A stretch of 31,020 nt of DNA from JBFEYJ01 sp041563315. GTDB lineage: Bacteria; Pseudomonadota; Gammaproteobacteria; Thiohalomonadales; Thiohalomonadaceae. The translations under genes were made by a program, and so were the position numbers. How positions within the stretch are numbered: position 1 is the first letter of the stretch; each line of letters opens with the position of its first letter. Positions 1 to 7,604 of this stretch are shown here, piece after piece. Under the pieces are notes generated by a model. It had not been told where the DNA came from. It ran no database searches and saw nothing but the letters and a program-made list of their open reading frames with translations. The DNA is taken from the NCBI GenBank assembly GCA_041563315.1, contig JBFFNE010000028.1, forward strand, positions 1 to 31,020, given 5' to 3'.

Positions 1-1
1 C

Positions 2-1165
2 AAGAATATCAATGACAGTTTCGGTCACTCCTTTGGTGACCGTTTGCTCAAAGCTATTGCCGAGCGCCTTGACAGTGTGTGCTACAAGGACTGTCTGGTG
101 AGCCGGTTTGGTGGTGATGAGTTCATCATTTTGTTAGAGAGTGTGCGCAGCAAGGAGGCGGCGGCAGAGATGGCAAAGCGGTTACTGCTGATGCTTGAAC
201 AGCCGCTGGAGCTTGATGGAATCGACCTGCATCTCACTGCCACTGTCGGAATCGCGTTGTATCCGGAAGATGGCGAGGATAGCGACAAGCTGATCCGCAA
301 TGCGGATGTGGCGATGTATAAAAGTAAGAAGGAGTCCAGTGGCAACATTCATGTCTACAACATTGATGACAGTAATGAGGCGGCGGATTTCGTCACCACC
401 GAACGTAATATCCAGCGTGGGATCCAGGGTAAAGAGTTTATCGCCTTTTATCAGCCCAAGGTGGACCTGCTCAATGGCAGAATCCTTGGCATGGAGGCGC
501 TGGCCCGTTGGCAGCACCCTGAGCAGGGAGTGATCCCGCCAGGCAGTTTTATCGCCGTTGCCGAGGAGACAGGACAAATCGGTGCGTTGGGGGCGCAAAT
601 TCTGAATCAGGTGCTGGGGGACATTTACCACTGGCAGGAGATGGGCATCGCCGTACCGGTGGCGATCAATGTTTCAGCCCGTCAGTTCGCCGACCATGAT
701 TTCTGTCGAGCCCTGGTCAAGTCGATACACGAGTCTGGCTGTGCACTGAGCCTGCTTGAGGTGGAAGTCACCGAGCAGGTTTTTCTGGGTGACATTGAAA
801 CCGCCGCGTCCCGGCTGCGCTACCTGCGTACTGCCGGACTGACCGTGGCCCTGGACGACTTTGGAACCGGCTACTCCTCTTTCAACTATATCAAACAGTT
901 GCCAATCGATACCCTTAAGATAGACCGCAGTTTTATTGCCCACATCGATTCTGACAAAACTGAGTTCGCCATCATCAAGGCGCTGGCCTCCATGTGTCAG
1001 GATCTGCGGTTGAACATGGTGATAGAGGGGGTGGAGACTGCCGCGCAACAGGAGGCGCTGGTGTCACTGGGCTGTGATAAGGCGCAGGGTTATCACTTTT
1101 TCCGGCCAATGCCGGCTGGCGACGTGGAACTGTTACTACAGAAACAGCAGGCGGCGCTCGCCTGA
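2..1165 (+). CDS. GGDEF-EAL cyclic-di-GMP signalling protein, 5' end outside the window
   Basis: This is the C-terminal part of a two-domain cyclic-di-GMP enzyme; the frame is open from base 2, so the start and any sensor domain lie upstream of the window. The GGDEF (diguanylate cyclase) signature is intact in RFGGDEF. The RxxD inhibitory site that often lies five residues before it is absent (YKDC instead). The EAL (phosphodiesterase) domain follows with its key pieces present: EALARW, the INVSARQF asparagine, EVTEQ, DDFGTG, KIDRSF, IEGVET and QGYHFFRP. Both halves therefore look catalytically competent by motif, and which activity dominates cannot be told. It probably sits on the inner membrane or in the cytoplasm, depending on the missing N-terminus. 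A hairpin follows the stop codon, so it may be the last gene of its transcript. Confidence 0.95.
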   Translation, partial: KNINDSFGHSFGDRLLKAIAERLDSVCYKDCLVSRFGGDEFIILLESVRSKEAAAEMAKRLLLMLEQPLELDGIDLHLTATVGIALYPEDGEDSDKLIRNADVAMYKSKKESSGNIHVYNIDDSNEAADFVTTERNIQRGIQGKEFIAFYQPKVDLLNGRILGMEALARWQHPEQGVIPPGSFIAVAEETGQIGALGAQILNQVLGDIYHWQEMGIAVPVAINVSARQFADHDFCRALVKSIHESGCALSLLEVEVTEQVFLGDIETAASRLRYLRTAGLTVALDDFGTGYSSFNYIKQLPIDTLKIDRSFIAHIDSDKTEFAIIKALASMCQDLRLNMVIEGVETAAQQEALVSLGCDKAQGYHFFRPMPAGDVELLLQKQQAALA

Positions 1166-1167
1166 AC

Positions 1168-1207
1168 AACCATGCAGACATCAAATCGTGTCGAGGTCTG
1201 CGTGGTT
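1168..1207 (+). terminator. Hairpin just after the GGDEF-EAL gene, possible terminator
   Basis: A 12-base-pair stem (1168-1179 with 1196-1207, one G-T wobble) with a 16-base loop starts two bases after the stop codon. The nearest T run (five T) begins about a dozen bases beyond the stem, so it is not a classical intrinsic terminator. It may be a weak terminator or a 3'-end processing structure. Confidence 0.4.
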
Positions 1208-1288
1208 AACGGTAGGCTGCCTTTTTGTCAGTGATGGCGGTGTTGTTTGTGGCTGTGCTGTTATTTTACTCTTCCCCATGGGCACTGA

Positions 1289-1546
1289 TCAGCTGGCCAT
1301 TAGCGCATCAAGCTCCCCCTCCATGTGCATTTCCGTCAGCTCGTTGAATCCGCCAATCCATTTGCCGTCGATGGCCAGCTGCGGCACGGTGCGGGTGTGG
1401 TTGCTGATCTCAAGCATCTCCCGCAGCGCCTCGTTATCCTGATCTACCCGTTTTTCTTCGTAGATGATTTTCCATTTTTTCAGCAGGGTCTTGGTTTTAT
1501 CGCAAATGGGACAGGTGCCGGTGCTGTAGATGGTGACGCGTGACAT
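1289..1546 (-). CDS. Glutaredoxin, 85 residues, CPIC active site
   Basis: This is a small cytoplasmic thiol-disulfide oxidoreductase of the glutaredoxin fold. It has a dithiol active site C12-P-I-C15, where the classical enzyme has CPYC. The TVP stretch with the cis-proline is at about residues 53-55, and the glutathione-binding GGF at 65-67. The length matches glutaredoxin 3-type proteins. The start is supported by a GAGGAAG Shine-Dalgarno about seven bases upstream. It is expected to reduce glutathione-mixed disulfides or to act as a general thiol reductant. It is transcribed away from the neighbouring permease gene, with a short divergent intergenic region (1547-1625). The isoleucine in the active site may shift redox potential or partner choice; that is inference. 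Confidence 0.9.
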   Translation of the reverse strand: MSRVTIYSTGTCPICDKTKTLLKKWKIIYEEKRVDQDNEALREMLEISNHTRTVPQLAIDGKWIGGFNELTEMHMEGELDALMAS

Positions 1547-1625
1547 GGTTTTTCTTCCTCATACAGATTTAATAGGGGCGGGTGACCCGATTCCTTCACA
1601 TAGGACTATCGAGTAAGCTGCGCCG

Positions 1626-2816
1626 ATGAAACAGGTACGCCGTAATATCCTGCTGCTCTCCCTCTGCCAGGCCGTGATGATGACCGGGGGCTCATTGCTG
1701 ATCACCAGTGCTGCCGTGGTAGGCGCTATGTTAACCGATGACCGCTCGCTGGCAACCTTGCCGCTGGCGCTGCAGTTCCTTGCCTCCATGCTCACCAGCA
1801 TCCCCGCCTCCTTTGCCATGCGCCGCTGGGGGCGGCGGGCCGGTTTCATGCTGGGAGTGGTGATCGGCGCCGGCGGCGGCGTGGTGGCAGCGCTGGCGAT
1901 TTTCGCCGGTGACTTCTGGCTGTTCTGTCTCGGCACCGCGCTGGTGGGGGTGTTTAACGGCTTCGGCATCTATTTACGCTTCGCCGCGGTGGACGCTGCC
2001 CCGCCGCACTACAAGGAGAAGGCGATCTCCTATGTGATGGCCGGCGGCGTGGTCGCCGCCTTCGCCGGGCCCAATCTGGCCAACCTGGCCCAGGATGCCA
2101 TCCCGGCGGCCAGCTTTGCCGGCAGTTATGCGGCACTGGTGGGACTCTATGGCATCGCACTGCTGGCACTGTGGTTCGTGCGCATCCCGCGCGCACCGGC
2201 GGTGGTGGCGGGGAAGCAGGGGCGGTCGCTGTGGCAGATTGCCCGTCAAGCCGTCTTCATCGTGGCGATGCTGGGGGCGATGCTCGGCTATGGCATCATG
2301 TCGCTGGTGATGACCGCCACACCGCTGGCGATGAAGGTCTGCGGCATGCCCTTTTCCGATTCGGCCTTTGTCATCCAGTGGCATGTGTTCGCCATGTTCG
2401 CCCCCTCCTTTTTCACTGGCAGCCTGATCCGGCGCATCGGTGTACTGTGGGTGATGCTGCTCGGGGTGCTCTGCTACATCGCTACAGTGGTGATCAACCT
2501 CAGCGGCGAGACCCTGACCCACTACTGGATCGCCCTCTTCCTGCTCGGACTCGGGTGGAACTTCCTCTTTGTCGGTGGCACCGGCCTGCTGACCGAGGCC
2601 TACCGGGAGGAGGAGAAGGCCAAGGCCCAGGCGCTGAATGATTTTATGGTCTTTACCACCGTCTCCATCGCCTCCCTCTCTGCCGGTGCGCTGCAGTTTC
2701 ACTATGGCTGGCGGGCGGTGAACTGGGGCGTCACCCCGCTGCTCACGGTGATCCTGGTCGCGCTGTTGACGTTGATGTGGCGCCGGCGCGGCGCTGGTGA
2801 AGCTGCAATGAACTGA
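1626..2816 (+). CDS. Major facilitator superfamily permease, substrate unknown
   Basis: This is a 396-residue polytopic inner-membrane protein with about twelve hydrophobic segments, the usual MFS size. After an N-terminal basic stretch (MKQVRR) come long hydrophobic helices. A motif-A-like loop, RRWGRRAGF, follows the second or third helix, and a basic loop separates the two six-helix halves at about residues 185-205. The start codon lacks a good Shine-Dalgarno, but it places the first helix where the family has it, and no better start is seen. Nothing in the sequence or context (divergent glutaredoxin, downstream bacteriohemerythrin on the other strand) identifies the substrate. A secondary transporter or drug/metabolite exporter is all that can be said. 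Confidence 0.88.
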   Translation: MKQVRRNILLLSLCQAVMMTGGSLLITSAAVVGAMLTDDRSLATLPLALQFLASMLTSIPASFAMRRWGRRAGFMLGVVIGAGGGVVAALAIFAGDFWLFCLGTALVGVFNGFGIYLRFAAVDAAPPHYKEKAISYVMAGGVVAAFAGPNLANLAQDAIPAASFAGSYAALVGLYGIALLALWFVRIPRAPAVVAGKQGRSLWQIARQAVFIVAMLGAMLGYGIMSLVMTATPLAMKVCGMPFSDSAFVIQWHVFAMFAPSFFTGSLIRRIGVLWVMLLGVLCYIATVVINLSGETLTHYWIALFLLGLGWNFLFVGGTGLLTEAYREEEKAKAQALNDFMVFTTVSIASLSAGALQFHYGWRAVNWGVTPLLTVILVALLTLMWRRRGAGEAAMN

Positions 2817-3019
2817 GGTGATGCGATGAGCGGTGGGGGCTGCCGCATGAGGTACGGGGAAAGTGTTCGAAGGTCCTCGACAGGAGCTGTGATCCGGGGA
2901 TGAATGGCTGTATTCTGGACGGCCGTTTCGTGTTCAGTGATGAGAGCAAGAATCGCCCGGGCGGGCCGCGCCGGCGTGATCCGCGCAAGCGGTGTGGCGG
3001 GCAGGATTAGCTAGGGATG

Positions 3020-3044
3020 CCGCCGCCCGGTGGGGTGGCGGCGG
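3020..3044. terminator. GC-rich hairpin beyond the bacteriohemerythrin stop, possible terminator
   Basis: CCGCCGCC (3020-3027) pairs with GGCGGCGG (3037-3044) around a nine-base loop, a few bases beyond the bacteriohemerythrin stop codon. There is no T tract on either strand, so termination by this element alone is uncertain. Confidence 0.35.
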
Positions 3045-3050
3045 GGTGCT

Positions 3051-3482
3051 TTACCAGAACTTCTTCAGCCAGGTCTTCTTCACCCCGGCCTTGTGGAAGG
3101 TCTTGACGTACTGCTTGTCCACCTTGTTGATGTGGTCGAACAGCCAGTCCTTGAGGAACATCAGCAGCTCCATGCCGACCTTGTCATCACCGGCGCGGAA
3201 TAGGGATTGGAATTCGAGGACGCGGGCGACGATCTTGTCGTGAATCGCCTTGTGCTCTTCATATCCTTCATAGTGGAACACGCGCATCAGCGTCTCTTCT
3301 ACGGCAAAGTGGACCTTGGTGTAGTCCACCAGTTTGTCCAGCACATCGCCGATCAGATCGCGATTGGACTTGTTGGCCATTGCGGTGTACAGCTCATTCA
3401 TGAACTCGATGAGGCATTTGTGTTGCTCATCGATCTCTTGAATATCGACACTATAGGTCTCATCCCAGGTTACCATTGACAT
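3051..3482 (-). CDS. Bacteriohemerythrin (non-heme di-iron O2-binding protein)
   Basis: This is a 143-residue single-domain hemerythrin. All seven di-iron ligands expected for the family are visible: H21, H58, E62, H77, H81, H117 and D122, in the contexts DEQHK, HFAVEE, EEHKAIH and HINKVD. Proteins of this type bind O2 reversibly at a di-iron centre. In gammaproteobacteria they have been linked to oxygen delivery to respiratory or methane-oxidising enzymes, or to O2 sensing. The protein is cytoplasmic, with no signal peptide or membrane helix. The start is very well supported by GGGAGGT on the coding strand (3490-3496) about seven bases before ATG. Upstream are a sigma54-like element and a 14-base AT palindrome, so expression is probably conditional, perhaps by oxygen status. 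Confidence 0.96.
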   Translation of the reverse strand: MSMVTWDETYSVDIQEIDEQHKCLIEFMNELYTAMANKSNRDLIGDVLDKLVDYTKVHFAVEETLMRVFHYEGYEEHKAIHDKIVARVLEFQSLFRAGDDKVGMELLMFLKDWLFDHINKVDKQYVKTFHKAGVKKTWLKKFW

Positions 3483-3520
3483 TGCTTTTACCTCCCAGAT
3501 TATTTTGGTACGAAGTTTTA

Positions 3521-3537
3521 GTCAAAATTCGTGCCAA
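3521..3537 (-). promoter_or_regulatory. Sigma54-like promoter element for bacteriohemerythrin
   Basis: Read on the minus strand this is TTGGCACG-AATT-TTGAC. The -24 half matches the RpoN consensus (TTGGCACG) fully. The -12 half has TTG at the right spacing but GA where GC is expected. Transcription would start near 3510, leaving a roughly 28-base leader that carries the strong Shine-Dalgarno. The mismatch in the normally invariant C lowers confidence. Confidence 0.4.
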
Positions 3538-3546
3538 CTCATCATT

Positions 3547-3560
3547 TTAATAATTATTAA
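3547..3560. promoter_or_regulatory. Perfect 14-base AT palindrome upstream of bacteriohemerythrin
   Basis: TTAATAATTATTAA is its own reverse complement. It lies about ten bases upstream of the sigma54-like element and 65 bases upstream of the bacteriohemerythrin start, in an unusually AT-rich patch. It is a candidate binding site for a dimeric regulator or for IHF-like bending; no regulator is identifiable. Confidence 0.35.
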
Positions 3561-3736
3561 TAGTTATTTGGTTTATGCTGCCTATCGCTGACAGATTGTT
3601 CATAACAACTGCACACCTGGCAAGGGAATTGATGTGACAGTCTGCTCAAAAATAACACTAAAACCCGATGGGTTATGCACATTTATGTTGCAAATATGTT
3701 AAATCGTGAGCGTAATGAACAAAAAAGGTGCCATGA

Positions 3737-5236
3737 GTGAATGATTTCGATTCCTCTCAGGAGCGGTTTGCTGCGATCGATCTGGGGTCGAACAGTTTCC
3801 ACCTGATCGTTGCATACGAGGCGGGCGGCCACCTGCAGGTATGTGATCGCCTGCGCGAGATGGTCCGGCTGGCCGGTGGGCTGGATGCCAAGGGACATCT
3901 CGATGAGGATGCCAGGGAGCGAGCTTTGGCGTGCCTGCGCCGCTTCGGTCAGCGCCTGAGCGGTTTTCATCCGGGTACGGTGCGGGCCGTCGGTACCAAT
4001 ACCCTGCGCAAGGCGCGATCCGCCGATTTCCTGCAACAGGCCGAAGAGGCGCTGGGCCACCCTATTGAGGTTATCTCCGGGGTGGAGGAGGCGCGTCTGA
4101 TCTATCTGGGCGTGTCACACAGCCTGCCGGACTCCGACGCTAACCGCCTTGTGGTGGATATCGGCGGCGGCAGCACCGAGTTGATTCTCGGCCGGCGATT
4201 CGAGCCGTTGGAGCTGGATAGCCTCTATATGGGGTGTGTTAGTTACAGTCAACGCTTCTTCGCCGATGGCACCATGACCGAAAAAGCGATGCACGATGCT
4301 GTAATTGCGGCCCGCCTGGAACTGCAGGGAATTGAAAACGACTTTAGCGGGCTCGGCTGGGAACAGGCGGTCGGCGCTTCCGGTACAGTGCGAGCTGTGC
4401 GGGATGTGTTGCAGGCGATGGGGTGGAACGATGGTGATATTTCCCTGGAGAGTTTACGACGGCTCGCCGCGGAGATGGTCAAGGCCGGGCATATCGACAG
4501 GCTCAAACTCAGCGGCCTCAAGGATGACAGGCTGACAGTCTTTCCCGGCGGGGTGGCTGTGCTGCTGGCGATCTTTGAAAGTATGCCGATCACCCGAATG
4601 CAGATTTCTGACGGGGCTTTGCGTGAGGGTCTGCTGTACGACCTTGTCGGCAGGGTGCACCACGAGGATGTGCGCGAGCGCACCATCAACGCTCTTTGGG
4701 ACGGCTATCGTGTGGATCGGCGCCAGGGGACCCGGGTTGAACAGAGTGCCAAGGCCGCGCTCGCGCAGGTGGCTACCCGCTGGAGCCTGGAAGATGAGGA
4801 GGATGAACATCTTTTGCAGTGGGCGGCACGATTGCATGAGATCGGTTTGGCGATTGCCCACAGCTCCTACCACAAGCATGGTGCCTATCTGCTAGAGAAC
4901 GCCGACATGCCTGGTTTTTCCAGTGACGAGCAACGGCGCCTCGGGATCCTGGTGCGCAGTCACCGGCGCAAGTTCCCCGCGAACCTCTTCAGGGGGCTAC
5001 CCAAGCCGCAGCAACAGCGGTTACAGCGGCTATGCATCTTGCTCCGTCTGGCTGTGCTGCTGCACCGCAGCCACAGCGATGTGCCGCCGCCCGATGTCAG
5101 GTTCAGCGCCGGCAGCAAGTCCCTGGCGCTGATTTTCCCCGATGGCTGGTTGGCCGAGCATCCTCTGACCGAGGCCGACCTGGCGCAGGAAGCGCTTTAT
5201 TTGCAGGCGGCCAAGTTTCAGCTGGAGTATGATTGA
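3737..5236 (+). CDS. ppx: Exopolyphosphatase, Ppx/GppA family
   Basis: This 499-residue protein hydrolyses terminal phosphates from inorganic polyphosphate, or pppGpp to ppGpp in GppA-like members. The N-terminal ASKHA phosphatase fold begins with FAAIDLGSNSFHLIV (about 11-25), which binds phosphate. The catalytic-glutamate region is GVEEAR (115-120), and the second nucleotide/phosphate loop is DIGGGST (141-147). The C-terminal third (about 320-499) is the helical HD-like domain seen in long Ppx proteins (LHEIGLAIAHSSYHKH, then VRSHRRKFP). The start is GTG: a stop codon sits directly upstream in frame, the nearby ATG at 3733 runs into a stop after three codons, and an AAGGTG Shine-Dalgarno lies about six bases before the GTG. 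It converges with polyphosphate kinase, so degradation and synthesis genes are adjacent but transcribed separately. Confidence 0.95.
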   Translation: MNDFDSSQERFAAIDLGSNSFHLIVAYEAGGHLQVCDRLREMVRLAGGLDAKGHLDEDARERALACLRRFGQRLSGFHPGTVRAVGTNTLRKARSADFLQQAEEALGHPIEVISGVEEARLIYLGVSHSLPDSDANRLVVDIGGGSTELILGRRFEPLELDSLYMGCVSYSQRFFADGTMTEKAMHDAVIAARLELQGIENDFSGLGWEQAVGASGTVRAVRDVLQAMGWNDGDISLESLRRLAAEMVKAGHIDRLKLSGLKDDRLTVFPGGVAVLLAIFESMPITRMQISDGALREGLLYDLVGRVHHEDVRERTINALWDGYRVDRRQGTRVEQSAKAALAQVATRWSLEDEEDEHLLQWAARLHEIGLAIAHSSYHKHGAYLLENADMPGFSSDEQRRLGILVRSHRRKFPANLFRGLPKPQQQRLQRLCILLRLAVLLHRSHSDVPPPDVRFSAGSKSLALIFPDGWLAEHPLTEADLAQEALYLQAAKFQLEYD

Positions 5237-5260
5237 GTAGCGGGAGGGCTGGTTGTGGGA

Positions 5261-5315
5261 GCGGACGTCCCGGCCGCAAAGGGTTCCTGGTTTGAATCGC
5301 GACCGGGACGGTCGC
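5261..5315. repeat. REP-like inverted repeat between ppx and ppk
   Basis: Two 17-base arms (5261-5277 and 5299-5315) are inverted copies agreeing at 14 of 17 positions. Each can fold on itself; the right arm pairs GCGACC with GGTCGC around a five-base loop. The left flank, GTGGGAGCGG, is typical of REP elements in gammaproteobacteria. It fills the gap between two convergent genes, where such repeats usually lie, and may stabilise mRNA ends or help stop transcription from both sides. Other copies are not seen in this window. Confidence 0.6.
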
Positions 5316-5341
5316 CCGCGGGAATGTGTGCTTTTCCTCTT

Positions 5342-7414
5342 TTAGTCCCCCTGGCTCAGCTCCCGCAGTAATCTTGTCTGTGCTGACATCGGCTCAGCAT
5401 CGCCCGGAGTGGTGCGCAGATAGTTGCCGTCGCTCTGGAGTTCCCAGGCCTGTACGTTGTCCTCCAGGTAATAATTCAACTCGCGAACCATCCTCTCACG
5501 CAGTTTCTTTTCCTCAACGGGAAAGCAGGTTTCTACACGCCGGTGCAGGTTGCGATCCATCCAGTCGGCGCTGGAGCCGAAGATCTCCTCCTTGCCCCCA
5601 TTAAGGAAGTAGAACACACGGGTATGTTCGAGGAAGCGGCCGATGATGGAGCGCACCTGGATATTTTCAGAAACGCCTGGCACCCCTGGGCGCAGGCAGC
5701 AGATGCCGCGCAGCACCAGTTCGACCTTCACCCCTGCCTGGGAGGCGGCATAGAGGGCACGGATCACATTCTGTTCCACCAGGGCATTCATTTTGGCGAT
5801 GATCCGCGCCGGCTTGCCCTTGCGGGCGTTTGCTGTCTCCCGCTCGATGCGTTCAATGAGGCCGGTATGCAGGGTGAAGGGGGACTGCAGGATCTTGGTC
5901 AGCTTGCTGCTGCGCCCGAGGCTGGTCAGCTGCAGGAACAGCTTGTGCACATCCTCGCCGAGTTCGGGGTTGCCGGTCAGCAGGCCGTAATCGGTATAGA
6001 GTCGGGCGGTACGAGCGTGGTAGTTGCCTGTGCCAAGATGTACGTAGTGGCGCAGTTTTCCTTCCTCGCGCCGCACCACCAAAATCATCTTGGCGTGGGT
6101 CTTGTATCCCACTACGCCGTAGACCACATGTGCACCGGCCTCCTGCAGGCGGTTGGCCAAGGCGATGTTGGCCTCCTCATCGAAGCGGGCGCGCAGTTCG
6201 ACGACGACGGTGACCTCCTTGCCGGCACGGGCGGCGCTGACCAGAGCGTCGACCACCGCCGAGTCCGGGCCGGTGCGGTAGAGGGTCTGCTTGATCGCCA
6301 GCACCCGGGGATCAGCGGCGGACTGTTTGAGAAAATCGATCACCGGCACGAAGGATTCGAAGGGGTGATGCAGCAGGATGTCGCCCTTGCTGATCGCCTG
6401 GAAGATATCTGTCGAGAGGCTCAGACGTGACGGCAGTCCCGGGGTGAACGCCGGGAAGGTGAGATCCGAGCGGTCCACCTTGTCCGACAGGTTGAACAGG
6501 CGGTTGAGGTTGACCGGACCATTGACCGTATAGAGATCGTTTTGTCCCAATTCGAACTCACGGAGCAGAAAGTCGCTCACCTCAGCTGGGCAGTTGTCGG
6601 CCACCTCCAGTCGCACCTCGTCGCCGTAACGGCGTGAGGTCAGTTCGCCCTCCACGGCACGCAGCAGGTCATCTACCTCTTCTTCGTCAACGAACAGGTC
6701 GCTGTTGCGGGTGACACGGAACTGATAGCACCCCTGCACCTTCATTCCGGGAAAGAGGTCATTCACGTGGGCGTGGATGATGGAGGAGAGAAAGACGAAG
6801 TCATTCGCCCCACTGCCGCATTCGACCGGCAGCTTGATTAAGCGCGGCAAGGCACGTGGCGCCTGCACGATGGCCATGCCGCTGGTACGGCCGAAGGCAT
6901 CCTTACCTTTTAGCGAGACAATGAAGTTGAGACTTTTGTTGAGGATGCGGGGAAAGGGGTGCGCCGGGTCCAGCCCGATGGGGCAGAGGATGGGTAGCAA
7001 CTCGTGTTCATAGTAGTTTTTCACCCACTCGGCCTGGGCGGAGTTCCACTCCTGGCGTTTGAAAAAGCGGATCCCTTCCTGCTCCAGCGCAGGCAACAGG
7101 ATATCGTTGAGTACTCGGTACTGTTCAGCTACCAGCTCATGGGCCTGCACATTGATCTGATTCAGCACCTCCTGCGGGCTCATGTTGTCCGGCCCTGCCT
7201 GTACCGATTCCATTACCGCCTTCTGCATCAGGCCGGCGACGCGGATCTCGAAGAACTCGTCCAGATTGGAGCTGGAGATGCAGAGAAATTTGAGTCGCTC
7301 CAGCAGTGGGGTGTTTTCGTCCTTGGCCTGTTCCAGGACGCGCCGATTGAAGGCCAGCAGGCTCAGTTCACGGTTGATATAGAGTTCGGGGGCTTTTAGA
7401 TTCGGGCTGTCCAT
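5342..7414 (-). CDS. ppk: Polyphosphate kinase (PPK1)
   Basis: This protein makes long-chain polyphosphate from ATP through a phosphohistidine intermediate. With the start at 7414 it has 690 residues, the usual PPK1 length. The reading frame extends 62 codons further upstream, but that extension is low-complexity and without homologous look. AAGGA just before 7414 supports the shorter form, while the ATGs at 7429 and 7447 lack a ribosome site. The N-terminal domain opens with YINRELSLLAFNRRVL. The phospholipase-D-like catalytic half carries the autophosphorylated histidine H440 in YKTHAKMIL and the second conserved histidine H459 in RHYVHLGTGNYH, nineteen residues apart as in E. coli PPK. It is membrane-associated or cytoplasmic. 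Unlike the E. coli ppk-ppx operon, the two genes here are convergent. Confidence 0.96.
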   Translation of the reverse strand: MDSPNLKAPELYINRELSLLAFNRRVLEQAKDENTPLLERLKFLCISSSNLDEFFEIRVAGLMQKAVMESVQAGPDNMSPQEVLNQINVQAHELVAEQYRVLNDILLPALEQEGIRFFKRQEWNSAQAEWVKNYYEHELLPILCPIGLDPAHPFPRILNKSLNFIVSLKGKDAFGRTSGMAIVQAPRALPRLIKLPVECGSGANDFVFLSSIIHAHVNDLFPGMKVQGCYQFRVTRNSDLFVDEEEVDDLLRAVEGELTSRRYGDEVRLEVADNCPAEVSDFLLREFELGQNDLYTVNGPVNLNRLFNLSDKVDRSDLTFPAFTPGLPSRLSLSTDIFQAISKGDILLHHPFESFVPVIDFLKQSAADPRVLAIKQTLYRTGPDSAVVDALVSAARAGKEVTVVVELRARFDEEANIALANRLQEAGAHVVYGVVGYKTHAKMILVVRREEGKLRHYVHLGTGNYHARTARLYTDYGLLTGNPELGEDVHKLFLQLTSLGRSSKLTKILQSPFTLHTGLIERIERETANARKGKPARIIAKMNALVEQNVIRALYAASQAGVKVELVLRGICCLRPGVPGVSENIQVRSIIGRFLEHTRVFYFLNGGKEEIFGSSADWMDRNLHRRVETCFPVEEKKLRERMVRELNYYLEDNVQAWELQSDGNYLRTTPGDAEPMSAQTRLLRELSQGD

Positions 7415-7453
7415 GAGTTCCTTAAACATGAGAGGGAAACCGTCCATTATGGG

Positions 7454-7566
7454 TGCTTGTAACTTCAAGTATATCTCAGAGAAGCAGATACGAGTGATTA
7501 GTGGCAAGTGGGGGGGGGGCGGTTTTTTCTTGCAATTTGTTACTTGTCTCTTGTAACTGAAGTACC
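7454..7566. repeat. ppk-hrpA intergenic region with G10 tract and CTTGTAACT repeats
   Basis: The 190-base gap between the divergent ppk and hrpA starts contains a run of ten G (7510-7519). It is followed by C, GG and six T. CTTGTAACT occurs near 7454 and again near 7551, each followed by an AAGTA after one to three bases, with TTGTTACTTGTCTCTTGTAAC forming an imperfect inverted copy around 7540. This resembles dispersed low-complexity intergenic repeats. The homopolymer could slip during replication and change promoter spacing; this is inference. Confidence 0.4.
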
Positions 7567-7604
7567 ATTGCTGCTGGTAACCTGACCCAATCGCTCCCAT
7601 CCCC

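Noticed and set aside
2900..3010. 36-residue ORF MNGCILDGRFVFSDE... with a basic C-terminus
   Set aside because: The LDGR stretch briefly resembled the end of an RNA-recognition motif, but the upstream frame does not continue that domain and the nearest AGGAG is 13 bases from the ATG. I treat it as chance.
3572..3660. Possible Pho box (CTGTCA-like sequences on the minus strand) between bacteriohemerythrin and ppx
   Set aside because: Two CTGTCA-like copies occur but are more than 40 bases apart, not the 11-base tandem spacing of a Pho box.
7415..7600. N-terminal extension of polyphosphate kinase to 7600
   Set aside because: The extra 62 residues are low-complexity, include the translated G10 tract (PPPP) and overlap the intergenic repeats; the start at 7414 has a ribosome site and gives the family length.
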